From an uncultured Alcaligenaceae bacterium (GTDB taxonomy: Bacteria; Pseudomonadota; Gammaproteobacteria; Burkholderiales; Burkholderiaceae_B), in the NCBI GenBank assembly GCA_937952975.1, contig CALFXX010000023.1, forward strand, positions 1-14,111: 14,111 nt of DNA, in the 5' to 3' direction. Below the pieces are notes generated by a model. The model saw only the letters and a list, made by a program, of their open reading frames with translations. It was not told where the DNA came from and did not search any database. Made by a program: the position numbers and the translations under genes. Below are positions 7,333 to 14,111 of this stretch, piece by piece. Position 1 is the stretch's first letter. Every line of letters begins with the position of its first letter.

Positions 7333-8151
7333 ATGAGCTCGCTGTGGTCAGATTTGTGGGGGCAACGGGCACGCTTCGCGGTGCCCGTATTTTTGCTACT
7401 TCTCTGGGAATTCTTGGCCAGAATCGGCTATCTACCTCCAGCGTTGTTACCAGCACCGTCGCGTGTCTTTATGACTTGGGGTGATTGGATTTTTGGGTTT
7501 GATGAGTCAGCACAAGATATCTCAGGTCGCTGGCTCGGTGATGCGCTGGCGAGCAGTACGCGGGTCTTTGCTGGCTACTCACTTGCTGGGGTGCTCGGCG
7601 TCACGCTAGGCGTTTCAATTGGCTGGTGGCGCTGGGTTGAGAAAACAATCGAGCCAACTTTACAAATGTTGCGCCCTATTCCGCCCGTGTCATGGATACC
7701 GCTTGCGATTATCTGGTTTGGGATTGCCAACAAGCCTGCCATCTTCTTGGTGTTTTTAGGCTCGTTTTTTCCGATTCTGATGAACACGATTCATGGCGTC
7801 AAAACTGTCAACCGCGATTTATTGCGTGCGGCAGCAATGGCGGGGGCAAACGAAGCGCAACTCTTGCGCTTTGTCGTGCTACCGGCTGCAATGCCCAGCA
7901 TTTTTGCAGGCTTGCGTATCGGCGTCGGTACAGCGTGGATGCTGACGGTGACCGCAGAAATGGTCGCGGTGAAAAGTGGTTTGGGTTATTCGCTGTGGGA
8001 TTCGTATTACTTTCTACGCTACGACCTGGTGATCGCCAGCATGATCAGCATCGGTTTGCTGGGATTTTTAACCGACTTATTGATCAAATCGATCATGAAT
8101 CGCCTACTGCGCTGGCAACATGCCGGTACAGTGCAAGGGTCACGGGCTTAA
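7333..8151 (+). CDS. ABC transporter permease, SsuC/TauC type
   Basis: 272 residues from the ATG at 7333, which suits the 250-280 residues usual for this family. The same frame stays open upstream to a TTG at 7261 (296 residues), but that start has no Shine-Dalgarno and would add a polar leader unlike the family. Hydrophobic segments begin with FAVPVFLLLLWEFLA (15-29). The cytoplasmic EAA loop that docks on the ATPase is seen at about 166-190 (AAAMAGANEAQLLRFVVLPAAMP). Six transmembrane helices are expected. A 19-codon reading frame from the ATG at 7277 ends in ATGA overlapping this start and could couple translation or mark a displaced N-terminus. The ATPase begins nine bases after the stop. 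Confidence 0.85.
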   Translation: MSSLWSDLWGQRARFAVPVFLLLLWEFLARIGYLPPALLPAPSRVFMTWGDWIFGFDESAQDISGRWLGDALASSTRVFAGYSLAGVLGVTLGVSIGWWRWVEKTIEPTLQMLRPIPPVSWIPLAIIWFGIANKPAIFLVFLGSFFPILMNTIHGVKTVNRDLLRAAAMAGANEAQLLRFVVLPAAMPSIFAGLRIGVGTAWMLTVTAEMVAVKSGLGYSLWDSYYFLRYDLVIASMISIGLLGFLTDLLIKSIMNRLLRWQHAGTVQGSRA

Positions 8152-8160
8152 GCAAACTTT

Positions 8161-8937
8161 ATGTCATTTATCGAACTCAATCATATCGTCAAGGTCTTTA
8201 AAGACCCCCAGCGTGGCACTGACATGCTGGCGATTGACAACATTGACCTGTCCGTTGAAAAAAAAGAACTTGTCTGTCTGCTTGGCCCGAGTGGCTGCGG
8301 CAAATCGACGCTACTCAACATGATTGCAGGCTTTGAAAAACCGACCTCAGGTGAAGTTAAGGTCGATGGGAAACTCATCACTGGTCCCGGTGCCGATCGC
8401 GGTATGGTCTTTCAGCAGCCTAATCTGATGCCGTGGTTACCGGTTTGGGATAACGTTGCCTTTGCGTTAAAGCTAAAAGGCTTAAGCAAAAAAGACAGGC
8501 AAGCGGCGGCTCAACCTTTTATTGAAGCGGTCAAACTTAACGGGTTTGAAAACCACCTGCCCGGAGAGCTTTCAGGCGGCATGGCTCAACGCGTGGGTAT
8601 TGCGCGTGCGCTCCTGCAAAATCCTGCAGTTGTCTTAATGGACGAACCGTTTGCCGCGCTTGATGCGCAAACCAAGCTCGACATGCAAGAAGAGTTAGTC
8701 ACGATCTGGCAGCGCTACAGCAGCACGATTGTCTTTGTCACGCACAGCGTCGATGAGGCCTTGATTTTGGGTACACAGGTGGTCGTCATGACACATCGCC
8801 CTGGCAAGATTCGCGAAACCATTGCCATTGATTTAGACCGCCCCCGCGACATCACGTCTACCGGCTTTAACGATATCAAGCGCCACGTACTAGACCTGAT
8901 TCGTCAAGAGTCGGTCTTAGCAAAGCAAGACGCTTAA
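8161..8937 (+). CDS. ABC transporter ATP-binding protein, SsuB/TauB type
   Basis: 258 residues with every catalytic element of an ABC ATPase: Walker A GPSGCGKST (42-50), Q-loop in FQQPNLMPW (84-92), signature LSGGMAQR (137-144), Walker B VVLMDEP (157-163), D-loop ALD (166-168) and H-loop H195 in VTHSVDEA. The RPGKI segment after it is typical of the nitrate/sulfonate/taurine subfamily. Two copies would power the dimeric permease encoded just upstream. The Shine-Dalgarno is weak, in keeping with expression coupled to the permease. It is the last gene of the plus-strand operon and faces the cyclase-family gene. Confidence 0.92.
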   Translation: MSFIELNHIVKVFKDPQRGTDMLAIDNIDLSVEKKELVCLLGPSGCGKSTLLNMIAGFEKPTSGEVKVDGKLITGPGADRGMVFQQPNLMPWLPVWDNVAFALKLKGLSKKDRQAAAQPFIEAVKLNGFENHLPGELSGGMAQRVGIARALLQNPAVVLMDEPFAALDAQTKLDMQEELVTIWQRYSSTIVFVTHSVDEALILGTQVVVMTHRPGKIRETIAIDLDRPRDITSTGFNDIKRHVLDLIRQESVLAKQDA

Positions 8938-8973
8938 CAGACGTTGTAAGGCCTAGCACCCTCAGTTTAAGGA

Positions 8974-9029
8974 CTAGGTTGGACACGGGCCCAGCCCATC
9001 ACGCGGGTTTCTGAGCTGGCCCAACCTAG
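8974..9029. terminator. Long inverted repeat between convergent genes, possible bidirectional terminator
   Basis: CTAGGTTGG (8974-8982) pairs perfectly with CCAACCTAG (9021-9029). Inside, CCAGC (8991-8995) can pair with GCTGG (9015-9019), giving a two-tier hairpin. The right arm overlaps the TAG stop of the cyclase-family gene. The position suits termination of both converging operons, but no T-tract follows on either side, so it is not a standard intrinsic terminator and may instead protect 3' ends. Confidence 0.4.
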
Positions 9030-9766
9030 GCAATAGCGAGCGGTCGAGCTAACGCGCGCGCAGGTGCGCCATCCGAGCCAGCCAGAGGCAACGCCAGAAA
9101 CAAAATCTCTGCTCGTTGATTGGCCAACGCACGTAAATTGGTGACATGCTCTGCCACCAACACACCATGCGCTAACAAGATGTGATGCACCGGCCAATCA
9201 AAATCGGCCGGCCGTTTATGAATCGTGAGATCAGGCGTACTAAAGTCAACACCAAGCAACTTCACCCCATGATCCACTAACCATTGCGCCGCAGCGGCGC
9301 TTAAGCTTGGGTGATCTTCGTAATATTCGGTATTGACGTGTTGTGCCCAACCGGTATCCAGCAAGACGATATCACCTGACTGCACCAAGGGGCGCGCCGC
9401 TTCAAAGTCAGCAGGTTCGATCAGTTCAAGTGGGCCTTTTTCAATACGCCAGACCACACCAGGGCCATACAGACGATCGAGTGGAATCTCATCAAAGCAC
9501 GGCCCATCACTTAAAAAGTGTCGCGGTGCATCCACATGCGTGCCATGATGCGCCACCATGTGAATCTCAGTGATGTTGAGCGGACTCTCGGGCATTTTTA
9601 CGATCTGCCGAATCCGCGGTTGCGGAAAAATCGAGGCACGCGATAAGTCTTCGGTCAACCGGTGGGTCAGATCAATCCACGGACCACTGCCGCCACCGGC
9701 CTGCGGTGTCGGCACCTTGCTCCAACCCTTCCACCCACAAAAAGCGCCTTTCCCATAATCGCACAT
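9026..9766 (-). CDS. Cyclase-family metal hydrolase (kynurenine formamidase-like)
   Basis: 246 residues. The diagnostic metal-binding motif of the cyclase/formamidase family is present as HHGTHVDAPRHF (H73-F84), with DLTH near residue 32 and GVDFSTPD in the second half. Characterised members hydrolyse N-formylkynurenine, isatin or other cyclic and acylated amides using a divalent metal in the cytoplasm. Here the substrate is unknown. The first 28 residues, rich in Gly, Lys and Trp with two Cys, lie ahead of the usual family start at PWIDLTH. The ATG is only one base after the stop of the monooxygenase gene, so the two are probably translated together. Confidence 0.85.
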   Translation of the reverse strand: MCDYGKGAFCGWKGWSKVPTPQAGGGSGPWIDLTHRLTEDLSRASIFPQPRIRQIVKMPESPLNITEIHMVAHHGTHVDAPRHFLSDGPCFDEIPLDRLYGPGVVWRIEKGPLELIEPADFEAARPLVQSGDIVLLDTGWAQHVNTEYYEDHPSLSAAAAQWLVDHGVKLLGVDFSTPDLTIHKRPADFDWPVHHILLAHGVLVAEHVTNLRALANQRAEILFLALPLAGSDGAPARALARPLAIA

Positions 9767-9767
9767 C

Positions 9768-10973
9768 TTATTTTTCTACCAACGGCGTCGGGCCCGTGTG
9801 CAACTTCAAGCGCATATGATCAGGCACCTCTTGCCCTGCGTCAGTAAACGCCTTACGCATCGCCCCCATGTGTGGACCAAAAATACCGCTACGGTTCTCG
9901 CTGACCCACTGGCGTGAGGCATATAACGAATCCATGCTGCCCTGAAACTTAGGCATCACCCAACGGGCAAAGAGTTCGTAACTGCGCATCGTTTGCTCGC
10001 GCGTGGCCCACTCGTGTGAACGGAACATAACCGCACCGGCGCCACCGCCCGTGAACTCGAGTAACCGAGCAATACCAGCTGCCACAGTTTCGGGCGAACC
10101 CACGATCGTCGTGCCAGCCTTCAGGCCATCGCCCAAGGGATCTTCACTGCGCATCGGTGGGCGGCCGAGGGTCTCACTAAAGTAGCTTAAGGTTTCAACC
10201 CTCTCACGCGCACGAACGTCGCGCATTGCGGTCTCGTCGTCTTCGCCCACATGGATGTTGACCACAAGGCGCCAGTCTTCGCGATTCATGGTCTTACCAA
10301 ATTTTGCAGCTTGCTCTTCGCCAAGTTTCCATTGTTCAGCAAGCTTTTGTGGGCCACCAGGTAAGCCTGCCCCGAGTGACAACATACCAACGCCGTATTT
10401 GCCGGCAGTCAATACCCCAGAAGGTGTTGTCGAGGTCGCCACAGCGATGGGGAAGCAGCCCTTGGTATACGGGGCCAGATGCAAGCGAGCTTCTTTCAGC
10501 TCAAACCAGTCAGTCTTTAGCGTGACAGGCTCTTTGCCCTCAAGCAGACGCATAATCGCCCCCAAAGACTCATCCATCATCGTGCGTTGTTTTTCTGCTT
10601 CGATACCCATCATGTAGGCATCAGACACGAGTGCCCCCGGGCCACAACCAAGCATCGAACGACCACGCGTCATGTGATCAAGCTGCACAAAACGCTGTGC
10701 CACTAAAAAGGGGTGGTGATAAGGTAAGCTCGTTACACCAGAGCCAAGCATGATGCGTTTGGTGCGCTGAGCGGCCGCCGCGATGAAAAGCTCGGGCGAG
10801 GCAATGATCTCCCAGCCAGCCGAATGATGCTCGCCGATCCAGGCTTCGTCATAGCCTAAGTGATCAAGCCATTCGATCAGCTCAAGATCGCGTTCTAACG
10901 CCAATGTGGGGTTGTCACCGAGCTGATGAAACGGCGCTAAAAAAATACCAAACCGCAAACCTGCGTGGGCCAT
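9768..10973 (-). CDS. Luciferase-like flavin-dependent monooxygenase (LLM class)
   Basis: 401 residues from the ATG at 10973. An ATG six codons earlier (10991) lies immediately upstream of the AGGAG Shine-Dalgarno (10985-10981), which is seven bases before the chosen start. The protein shows the bacterial-luciferase TIM-barrel pattern: LRFGIFLAP at the N-terminus, WIGEHHSAGW (the GEHH loop at 47-50), ITLGSGV-like IMLGSGVTSLPYHHP, and a late GSPETVAAGI segment typical of flavin-binding family members. Such enzymes use reduced flavin from a separate reductase to oxygenate terpenes, sulfonates, aminopolycarboxylates or other small organics. The overall look is close to the limonene-monooxygenase/LLM type. 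No flavin reductase is seen in the window. It sits between pyruvate kinase (50 bp upstream) and the cyclase-family hydrolase. Confidence 0.85.
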   Translation of the reverse strand: MAHAGLRFGIFLAPFHQLGDNPTLALERDLELIEWLDHLGYDEAWIGEHHSAGWEIIASPELFIAAAAQRTKRIMLGSGVTSLPYHHPFLVAQRFVQLDHMTRGRSMLGCGPGALVSDAYMMGIEAEKQRTMMDESLGAIMRLLEGKEPVTLKTDWFELKEARLHLAPYTKGCFPIAVATSTTPSGVLTAGKYGVGMLSLGAGLPGGPQKLAEQWKLGEEQAAKFGKTMNREDWRLVVNIHVGEDDETAMRDVRARERVETLSYFSETLGRPPMRSEDPLGDGLKAGTTIVGSPETVAAGIARLLEFTGGGAGAVMFRSHEWATREQTMRSYELFARWVMPKFQGSMDSLYASRQWVSENRSGIFGPHMGAMRKAFTDAGQEVPDHMRLKLHTGPTPLVEK

Positions 10974-10980
10974 GCTTTGT

Positions 10981-10985
10981 CTCCT
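10981..10985 (-). promoter_or_regulatory. Ribosome binding site fixing the monooxygenase start
   Basis: Minus-strand AGGAG lies seven bases before the ATG at 10973. The alternative ATG at 10991 lies directly before this element and has no good site of its own. Confidence 0.7.
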
Positions 10986-11023
10986 GCTCATTTATTTTGA
11001 ATACTTTTGTAAAGTGTAGCGGA

Positions 11024-12475
11024 TCAGGCCGCTGCCGGCGTGTCGCCAATCCACGCAATACGCAACAAGTTCGTCGTGCCAGATACGCCAAAAGGTGTGC
11101 CCGCAATAATCAACAAGGCCTCGCCAGGCCGGCCAAAACCATTTTTTTCAGCTGCTTGCGTGGCGCGCAACACAATGTCCTCTGTATTTTGAACGTCCGC
11201 GGCGGTTATTGAATGTACCCCCCAAACCAACGACAACCGTCGCGCAGCAGCGGCGTTAGGCGTCATACTCAAAATCGGCGCACGTGGTCGCTCGTGCGCA
11301 ACCCGCAGCGTTGTCGATCCAGAGGAGGTGTAAGCAACAGTAGCCGCAACCGGCAAGGTTTCGGCAACGGTACGAATCGCCGCTGAGATCGCATCGCGGG
11401 CATCACGGTGACGGCGGCGAAAGGTCGCGTCCATCGTCAAGCGCTGAATAGGGTCACGCTCGGTGCTCTGGAGGATGCGATCCATCATATTGACCGCTTC
11501 GATCGGATACGCCCCCGAAGCCGACTCGGCTGACAGCATGACCGCATCCACACCGTCGTATACGGCGGTGGCGACGTCGCTGACCTCGGCACGGGTCGGC
11601 ACAGGCGAGGCAATCATGGATTCGAGCATTTGCGTGGCCACAATGACGGGCTTACCCGCTTCGCGACAGACGCGCACGATGCGTTTCTGCAAGACAGGCA
11701 CTTCTTCTGGGGGCAACTCAACACCAAGATCACCGCGTGCAACCATCACGCCGTCTGAGGCCGCCACGATCGCCTCAAGCGAATCAATCGCAGAGGGCTT
11801 TTCAAGCTTGGCCATCACCCAGGCGCGGTCTTGAACGAGCTCTCTGAGTTCGGCAATGTCTTCGGGGCGTTGCACAAAAGAAAGGGCGACCCAATCGACC
11901 CCAATACTCAAACCAAACTCTAGGTCTTCGCGGTCTTTGGTCGTGATCGGAGACAAAGGCAAAATCGCCCCAGGCACGTTCACCCCTTTGCGATCTGAAA
12001 TCACGCCTGCGTTGATCACCTCAACATTGGCATGGGTAGGATCACAACTCAGGACGCGCACGCGCACTTTGCCATCGTCAATTAACAGATCATCGCCAGG
12101 CTTAATCGCGGCAAAAATCTCAGGGTGCAGGAGTGGAACTCGCCCGTTCTCGCCAGGGGTGGGATCCAGGTCGAACCGCAGCTTTTGGCCGGCTTCAAGC
12201 GACTGCTTACCCCCCACAATCTTGCCGACCCGCAGCTTTGGCCCTTGCAAATCGAGCAAGATACCGACTGGGCGACCGACATCAGCTTCAATCTGCCGAA
12301 TGGCGTCGTAGCGCAGCTTATGGTCAGCGTGCGTGCCATGACTAAAATTCAAACGAAATACATCAACGCCTGCGTCAAACAAGCGCCGAATCATGTCGGG
12401 CTCGCTACTGGCAGGCCCCAGAGTCGCTACAATTTTGGTATTGCGGTTGCGGTGCGAAATCGCATCGAGTTTCAT
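11024..12475 (-). CDS. pyk: Pyruvate kinase
   Basis: 483 residues from the ATG at 12475. An in-frame ATG at 12502 would add nine residues but has no Shine-Dalgarno, whereas AAGG lies eleven bases before 12475; the choice is not certain. The enzyme converts phosphoenolpyruvate and ADP to pyruvate and ATP. It has the N-terminal TKIVATLGPAS and RLNFSHG motifs, LDLQGPKLR, and the active-site signature MAKLEKP with K223 and metal ligand E225. D249 lies in VARGDLG, followed by IVATQMLESM and the MLSAESASGAYP segment. A full C-terminal allosteric domain follows. It heads a minus-strand run with the monooxygenase and cyclase-family hydrolase, an unusual setting unless it serves the pathway's outflow, as in glyoxylate/glycerate operons that include a pyruvate kinase. 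Confidence 0.93.
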   Translation of the reverse strand: MKLDAISHRNRNTKIVATLGPASSEPDMIRRLFDAGVDVFRLNFSHGTHADHKLRYDAIRQIEADVGRPVGILLDLQGPKLRVGKIVGGKQSLEAGQKLRFDLDPTPGENGRVPLLHPEIFAAIKPGDDLLIDDGKVRVRVLSCDPTHANVEVINAGVISDRKGVNVPGAILPLSPITTKDREDLEFGLSIGVDWVALSFVQRPEDIAELRELVQDRAWVMAKLEKPSAIDSLEAIVAASDGVMVARGDLGVELPPEEVPVLQKRIVRVCREAGKPVIVATQMLESMIASPVPTRAEVSDVATAVYDGVDAVMLSAESASGAYPIEAVNMMDRILQSTERDPIQRLTMDATFRRRHRDARDAISAAIRTVAETLPVAATVAYTSSGSTTLRVAHERPRAPILSMTPNAAAARRLSLVWGVHSITAADVQNTEDIVLRATQAAEKNGFGRPGEALLIIAGTPFGVSGTTNLLRIAWIGDTPAAA

Positions 12476-12582
12476 GTTTGCTTGAACCTTATCTAACGAC
12501 ATTGAGACACACGACTAAAACGACATTCGGGTACGACACAGATTGCTACATTGACAATACTCAGGAGCTTTTTGGAGTCGAA

Positions 12583-12609
12583 CCTGACACTGTTTAAACT
12601 AATTTCAGG
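12583..12609. promoter_or_regulatory. Near-symmetric operator candidate between pyk and the amidohydrolase
   Basis: The 8-bp palindrome GTTTAAAC (12592-12599) is flanked by CCTGA (12583-12587) and TCAGG (12605-12609), an almost symmetric arrangement (off by one base). It lies in the 205-bp divergent spacer, about 30 bp downstream of a TTGACA at 12551 that lacks a good -10 at normal spacing. It could be a regulator site, but the evidence is only symmetry and location. Confidence 0.3.
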
Positions 12610-12680
12610 CACTATTACACATATTCGCTCGGTATTCGCTAGGTTACCTGATTCACTCACCTTATCTTCGGAGTTCTTGG

Positions 12681-13940
12681 ATGTCTACTGTTTCTTTATC
12701 GCCACATGCTGCGCTGCGCATTAACGGAGCGCGCCTCTGGAACAGTTTGATGGAGTTGGCCCAGATCGGCGCTACACCTAAGGGCGGGGTTTGTCGCCTG
12801 GCGCTCACCGACCTAGACCGCCAAGGGCGTGATTTTTTCGTGGCTCAAGCCAAAGCGGCAGGCTGTTCAATTCGTATCGACAGCGTTGGCAACATCTTTG
12901 CCCGACGCGCGGGGCTCGACAACAGCTTACCCGCAGTCATGACGGGCAGCCATATCGACACGCAGCCGACCGGTGGCAAATTTGACGGCAACTATGGGGT
13001 TTTAGCGGGTCTTGAGGTGTTCAAAACCTTAAATGATGCCGGCGTCACCACCGCTGCCCCCCTTGAAGTCGTGGTCTGGACCAACGAAGAAGGCTCGCGC
13101 TTTGTACCCGTCATGATGGGCTCAGGCGCGTTTATTGGCGAGTTCAACACCGACTTTATCTTGGCTCAAAAAGATCGCGATGGCATCACGGTTGGGCAAG
13201 CGTTGAATTCGATTGGCTATGCTGGCCAGGATTCAGTCAGCCCCAAAGGGATTGGCGCATATTTTGAGGCCCATATTGAACAAGGCCCCGTGCTTGAAGC
13301 CCACGACATCACGATTGGCGTCGTGACTGGCGCGCTTGGGCAACGTTGGTTTGATGTCGTGATCACAGGCTCTGAAGCCCACGCAGGCCCGACACCTATG
13401 TCCTTGCGGCATGACGCTTTACTGGCGGCCTCGCACATGGTGCAACTCGTTAACGAACTCGCGCTTGATCATGCTCCAAGCGCACGCGGCACAGTCGGTA
13501 TGCTTGACGTGTACCCGAACTCACGCAATGTCATCCCGGGTTCGGTCAAGATGTCGGTTGACCTCAGGGCCGACTCAGACGCCACCTTGACCGCGATGGT
13601 CGACAAGCTCAACGCACAAGCACAAGTGATTGCCCAACAAGGCAAGGTCAGCATCAGCGTGACGCAAGTGGTGTATTTTCCTCCGGCGGCCTTTGCCCAA
13701 GACTTGGTGAACGCCGTGCGCTTGGGCGCACAAACGATTGGGCATTCAGAAATGGATGTCGTGAGCGGCGCGGGACACGATGCAGTTTATATGGCACGCG
13801 TGGCCCCCACTGCGATGATTTTTGTACCGTGCAAAGACGGCATCAGTCACAACGAAATCGAAGACGCCAAAGCCGAACATCTTGAGGCCGGTTGCAACGT
13901 GTTGTTGCATGCCATGCTTGCACGTGCGAGCCAAGCATGA
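12681..13940 (+). CDS. M20-type amidohydrolase (N-carbamoyl-L-amino acid hydrolase / allantoate amidohydrolase family)
   Basis: 419 residues, normal for the HyuC/AllC/beta-ureidopropionase group. GGAG lies seven bases before the ATG. The dinuclear metal ligands are all visible: H91 in GSHIDTQPTGGKFDG, D102 in the same motif, the Glu pair of NEEGSRF (136-137), H198 in FEAHIEQGP, and H390 in ISHNEIEDA. The dimerisation/lid domain has GSEAHAGPTPMSLRHDA (about 230-246), and AGHDA follows. These cytoplasmic enzymes cleave the carbamoyl or ureide group from N-carbamoyl amino acids, ureidopropionate or allantoate, releasing ammonia and carbon dioxide. Which of these applies is not decidable here. 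The stop overlaps the start of the M81 gene as ATGA, indicating a two-gene operon or longer. Confidence 0.9.
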   Translation: MSTVSLSPHAALRINGARLWNSLMELAQIGATPKGGVCRLALTDLDRQGRDFFVAQAKAAGCSIRIDSVGNIFARRAGLDNSLPAVMTGSHIDTQPTGGKFDGNYGVLAGLEVFKTLNDAGVTTAAPLEVVVWTNEEGSRFVPVMMGSGAFIGEFNTDFILAQKDRDGITVGQALNSIGYAGQDSVSPKGIGAYFEAHIEQGPVLEAHDITIGVVTGALGQRWFDVVITGSEAHAGPTPMSLRHDALLAASHMVQLVNELALDHAPSARGTVGMLDVYPNSRNVIPGSVKMSVDLRADSDATLTAMVDKLNAQAQVIAQQGKVSISVTQVVYFPPAAFAQDLVNAVRLGAQTIGHSEMDVVSGAGHDAVYMARVAPTAMIFVPCKDGISHNEIEDAKAEHLEAGCNVLLHAMLARASQA

Positions 13941-14111
13941 AAATCCTGCTTGCACGACTCAATCACGAAACCAATACATTTTCTCCGGTTCCCACGCCAC
14001 TGTCTTCATTTGGCGATCACGGGCCTACCTATGGTGACGAAGCTTACGCTGCGTCTAAGGGCACGCGAACGGGTATCGCTGCCTACATCGATCTTCTTGA
14101 ACAAGCGGGTC
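13937..14111 (+). CDS. M81-family (MlrC-like) metallopeptidase, N-terminal fragment at window edge
   Basis: 58 codons and one extra base are present before the window ends. The N-terminus MKILLARLNHETNTFSP carries the NHETNTF motif that opens the M81/MlrC family (DUF1485), where the histidine is a proposed metal ligand. A later RTGIAAYIDLLEQAG helix also fits. MlrC was named for cleaving linear microcystin breakdown products. Most family members are probably general amidases or peptidases of unknown substrate and are often found next to amidohydrolases and importers. The ATG overlaps the upstream stop by four bases (ATGA), so the two hydrolases are likely made together. Catalytic residues further on are not visible. 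Confidence 0.85.
   Translation, partial: MKILLARLNHETNTFSPVPTPLSSFGDHGPTYGDEAYAASKGTRTGIAAYIDLLEQAG

Noticed and set aside
11856..12311. Plus-strand 151-codon frame
   Set aside because: It is antisense to well-supported pyruvate kinase motifs and is Ser/Arg/Thr-rich, as expected of a shadow frame.
12551..12580. TTGACA at 12551 as a complete sigma-70 promoter for the amidohydrolase
   Set aside because: No acceptable -10 sequence occurs 16-18 bases downstream.

Overview
The window suggests a mesophilic Gram-negative proteobacterium of moderate GC, most likely a betaproteobacterium of the Burkholderiales (Alcaligenaceae-like). This is inferred from protein style, Shine-Dalgarno use, a -24/-12 promoter and the gene families present, not from a marker gene. 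No rRNA, tRNA, insertion sequence, prophage or CRISPR array was seen. The stretch is dense with metabolic genes: importers, hydrolases and oxidoreductases that look like a scavenging and catabolic locus for small nitrogen- or sulfur-containing organic compounds.

Layout. (1) Minus strand, 5951 down to 1: a PLP-dependent lyase of the D-cysteine desulfhydrase/L-cysteate sulfo-lyase family; a 177-bp gap; then a tight run of a 3-hydroxyisobutyrate-dehydrogenase-family oxidoreductase, a class I methyltransferase with a signal peptide, an APC-family amino acid permease (ATGA overlap) and an M14 zinc carboxypeptidase that leaves the window at base 1. The M14 gene carries an in-frame 12-bp minisatellite. 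(2) Plus strand, 6184-8937: a complete ABC importer of the nitrate/sulfonate/taurine type (binding protein, permease, ATPase), divergent from the lyase. Its upstream region has an excellent sigma-54 promoter match and, about 90-120 bp upstream of the predicted start site, a perfect tandem 14-bp repeat. (3) Minus strand, 12475 down to 9026: pyruvate kinase, a luciferase-like flavin monooxygenase and a cyclase/kynurenine-formamidase-family metal hydrolase, convergent with the ABC operon across a long inverted repeat. (4) Plus strand, 12681 to the end: an M20-type N-carbamoyl/allantoate amidohydrolase, then the first 58 codons of an M81 (MlrC-like) metallopeptidase, joined by an ATGA overlap.

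How the genes may work together (inference): the ABC importer and the permease bring in amino-acid-like or sulfonate/ureide-like substrates. M14, M81, the amidohydrolase and the cyclase-family hydrolase would cleave amide, peptide, carbamoyl or ring bonds. The PLP lyase would release ammonia plus sulfide or sulfite and pyruvate. The flavin monooxygenase and the hydroxyacid dehydrogenase would handle oxidised intermediates, and pyruvate kinase joins the output to central metabolism. The true substrate cannot be read from the sequence.

Most notable: the coding minisatellite in the M14 gene (ten 12-bp units with a 36-bp higher-order period); the sigma-54 promoter plus tandem upstream repeats; a methyltransferase that appears to be exported; and four predicted metal-dependent hydrolases within 14 kb.
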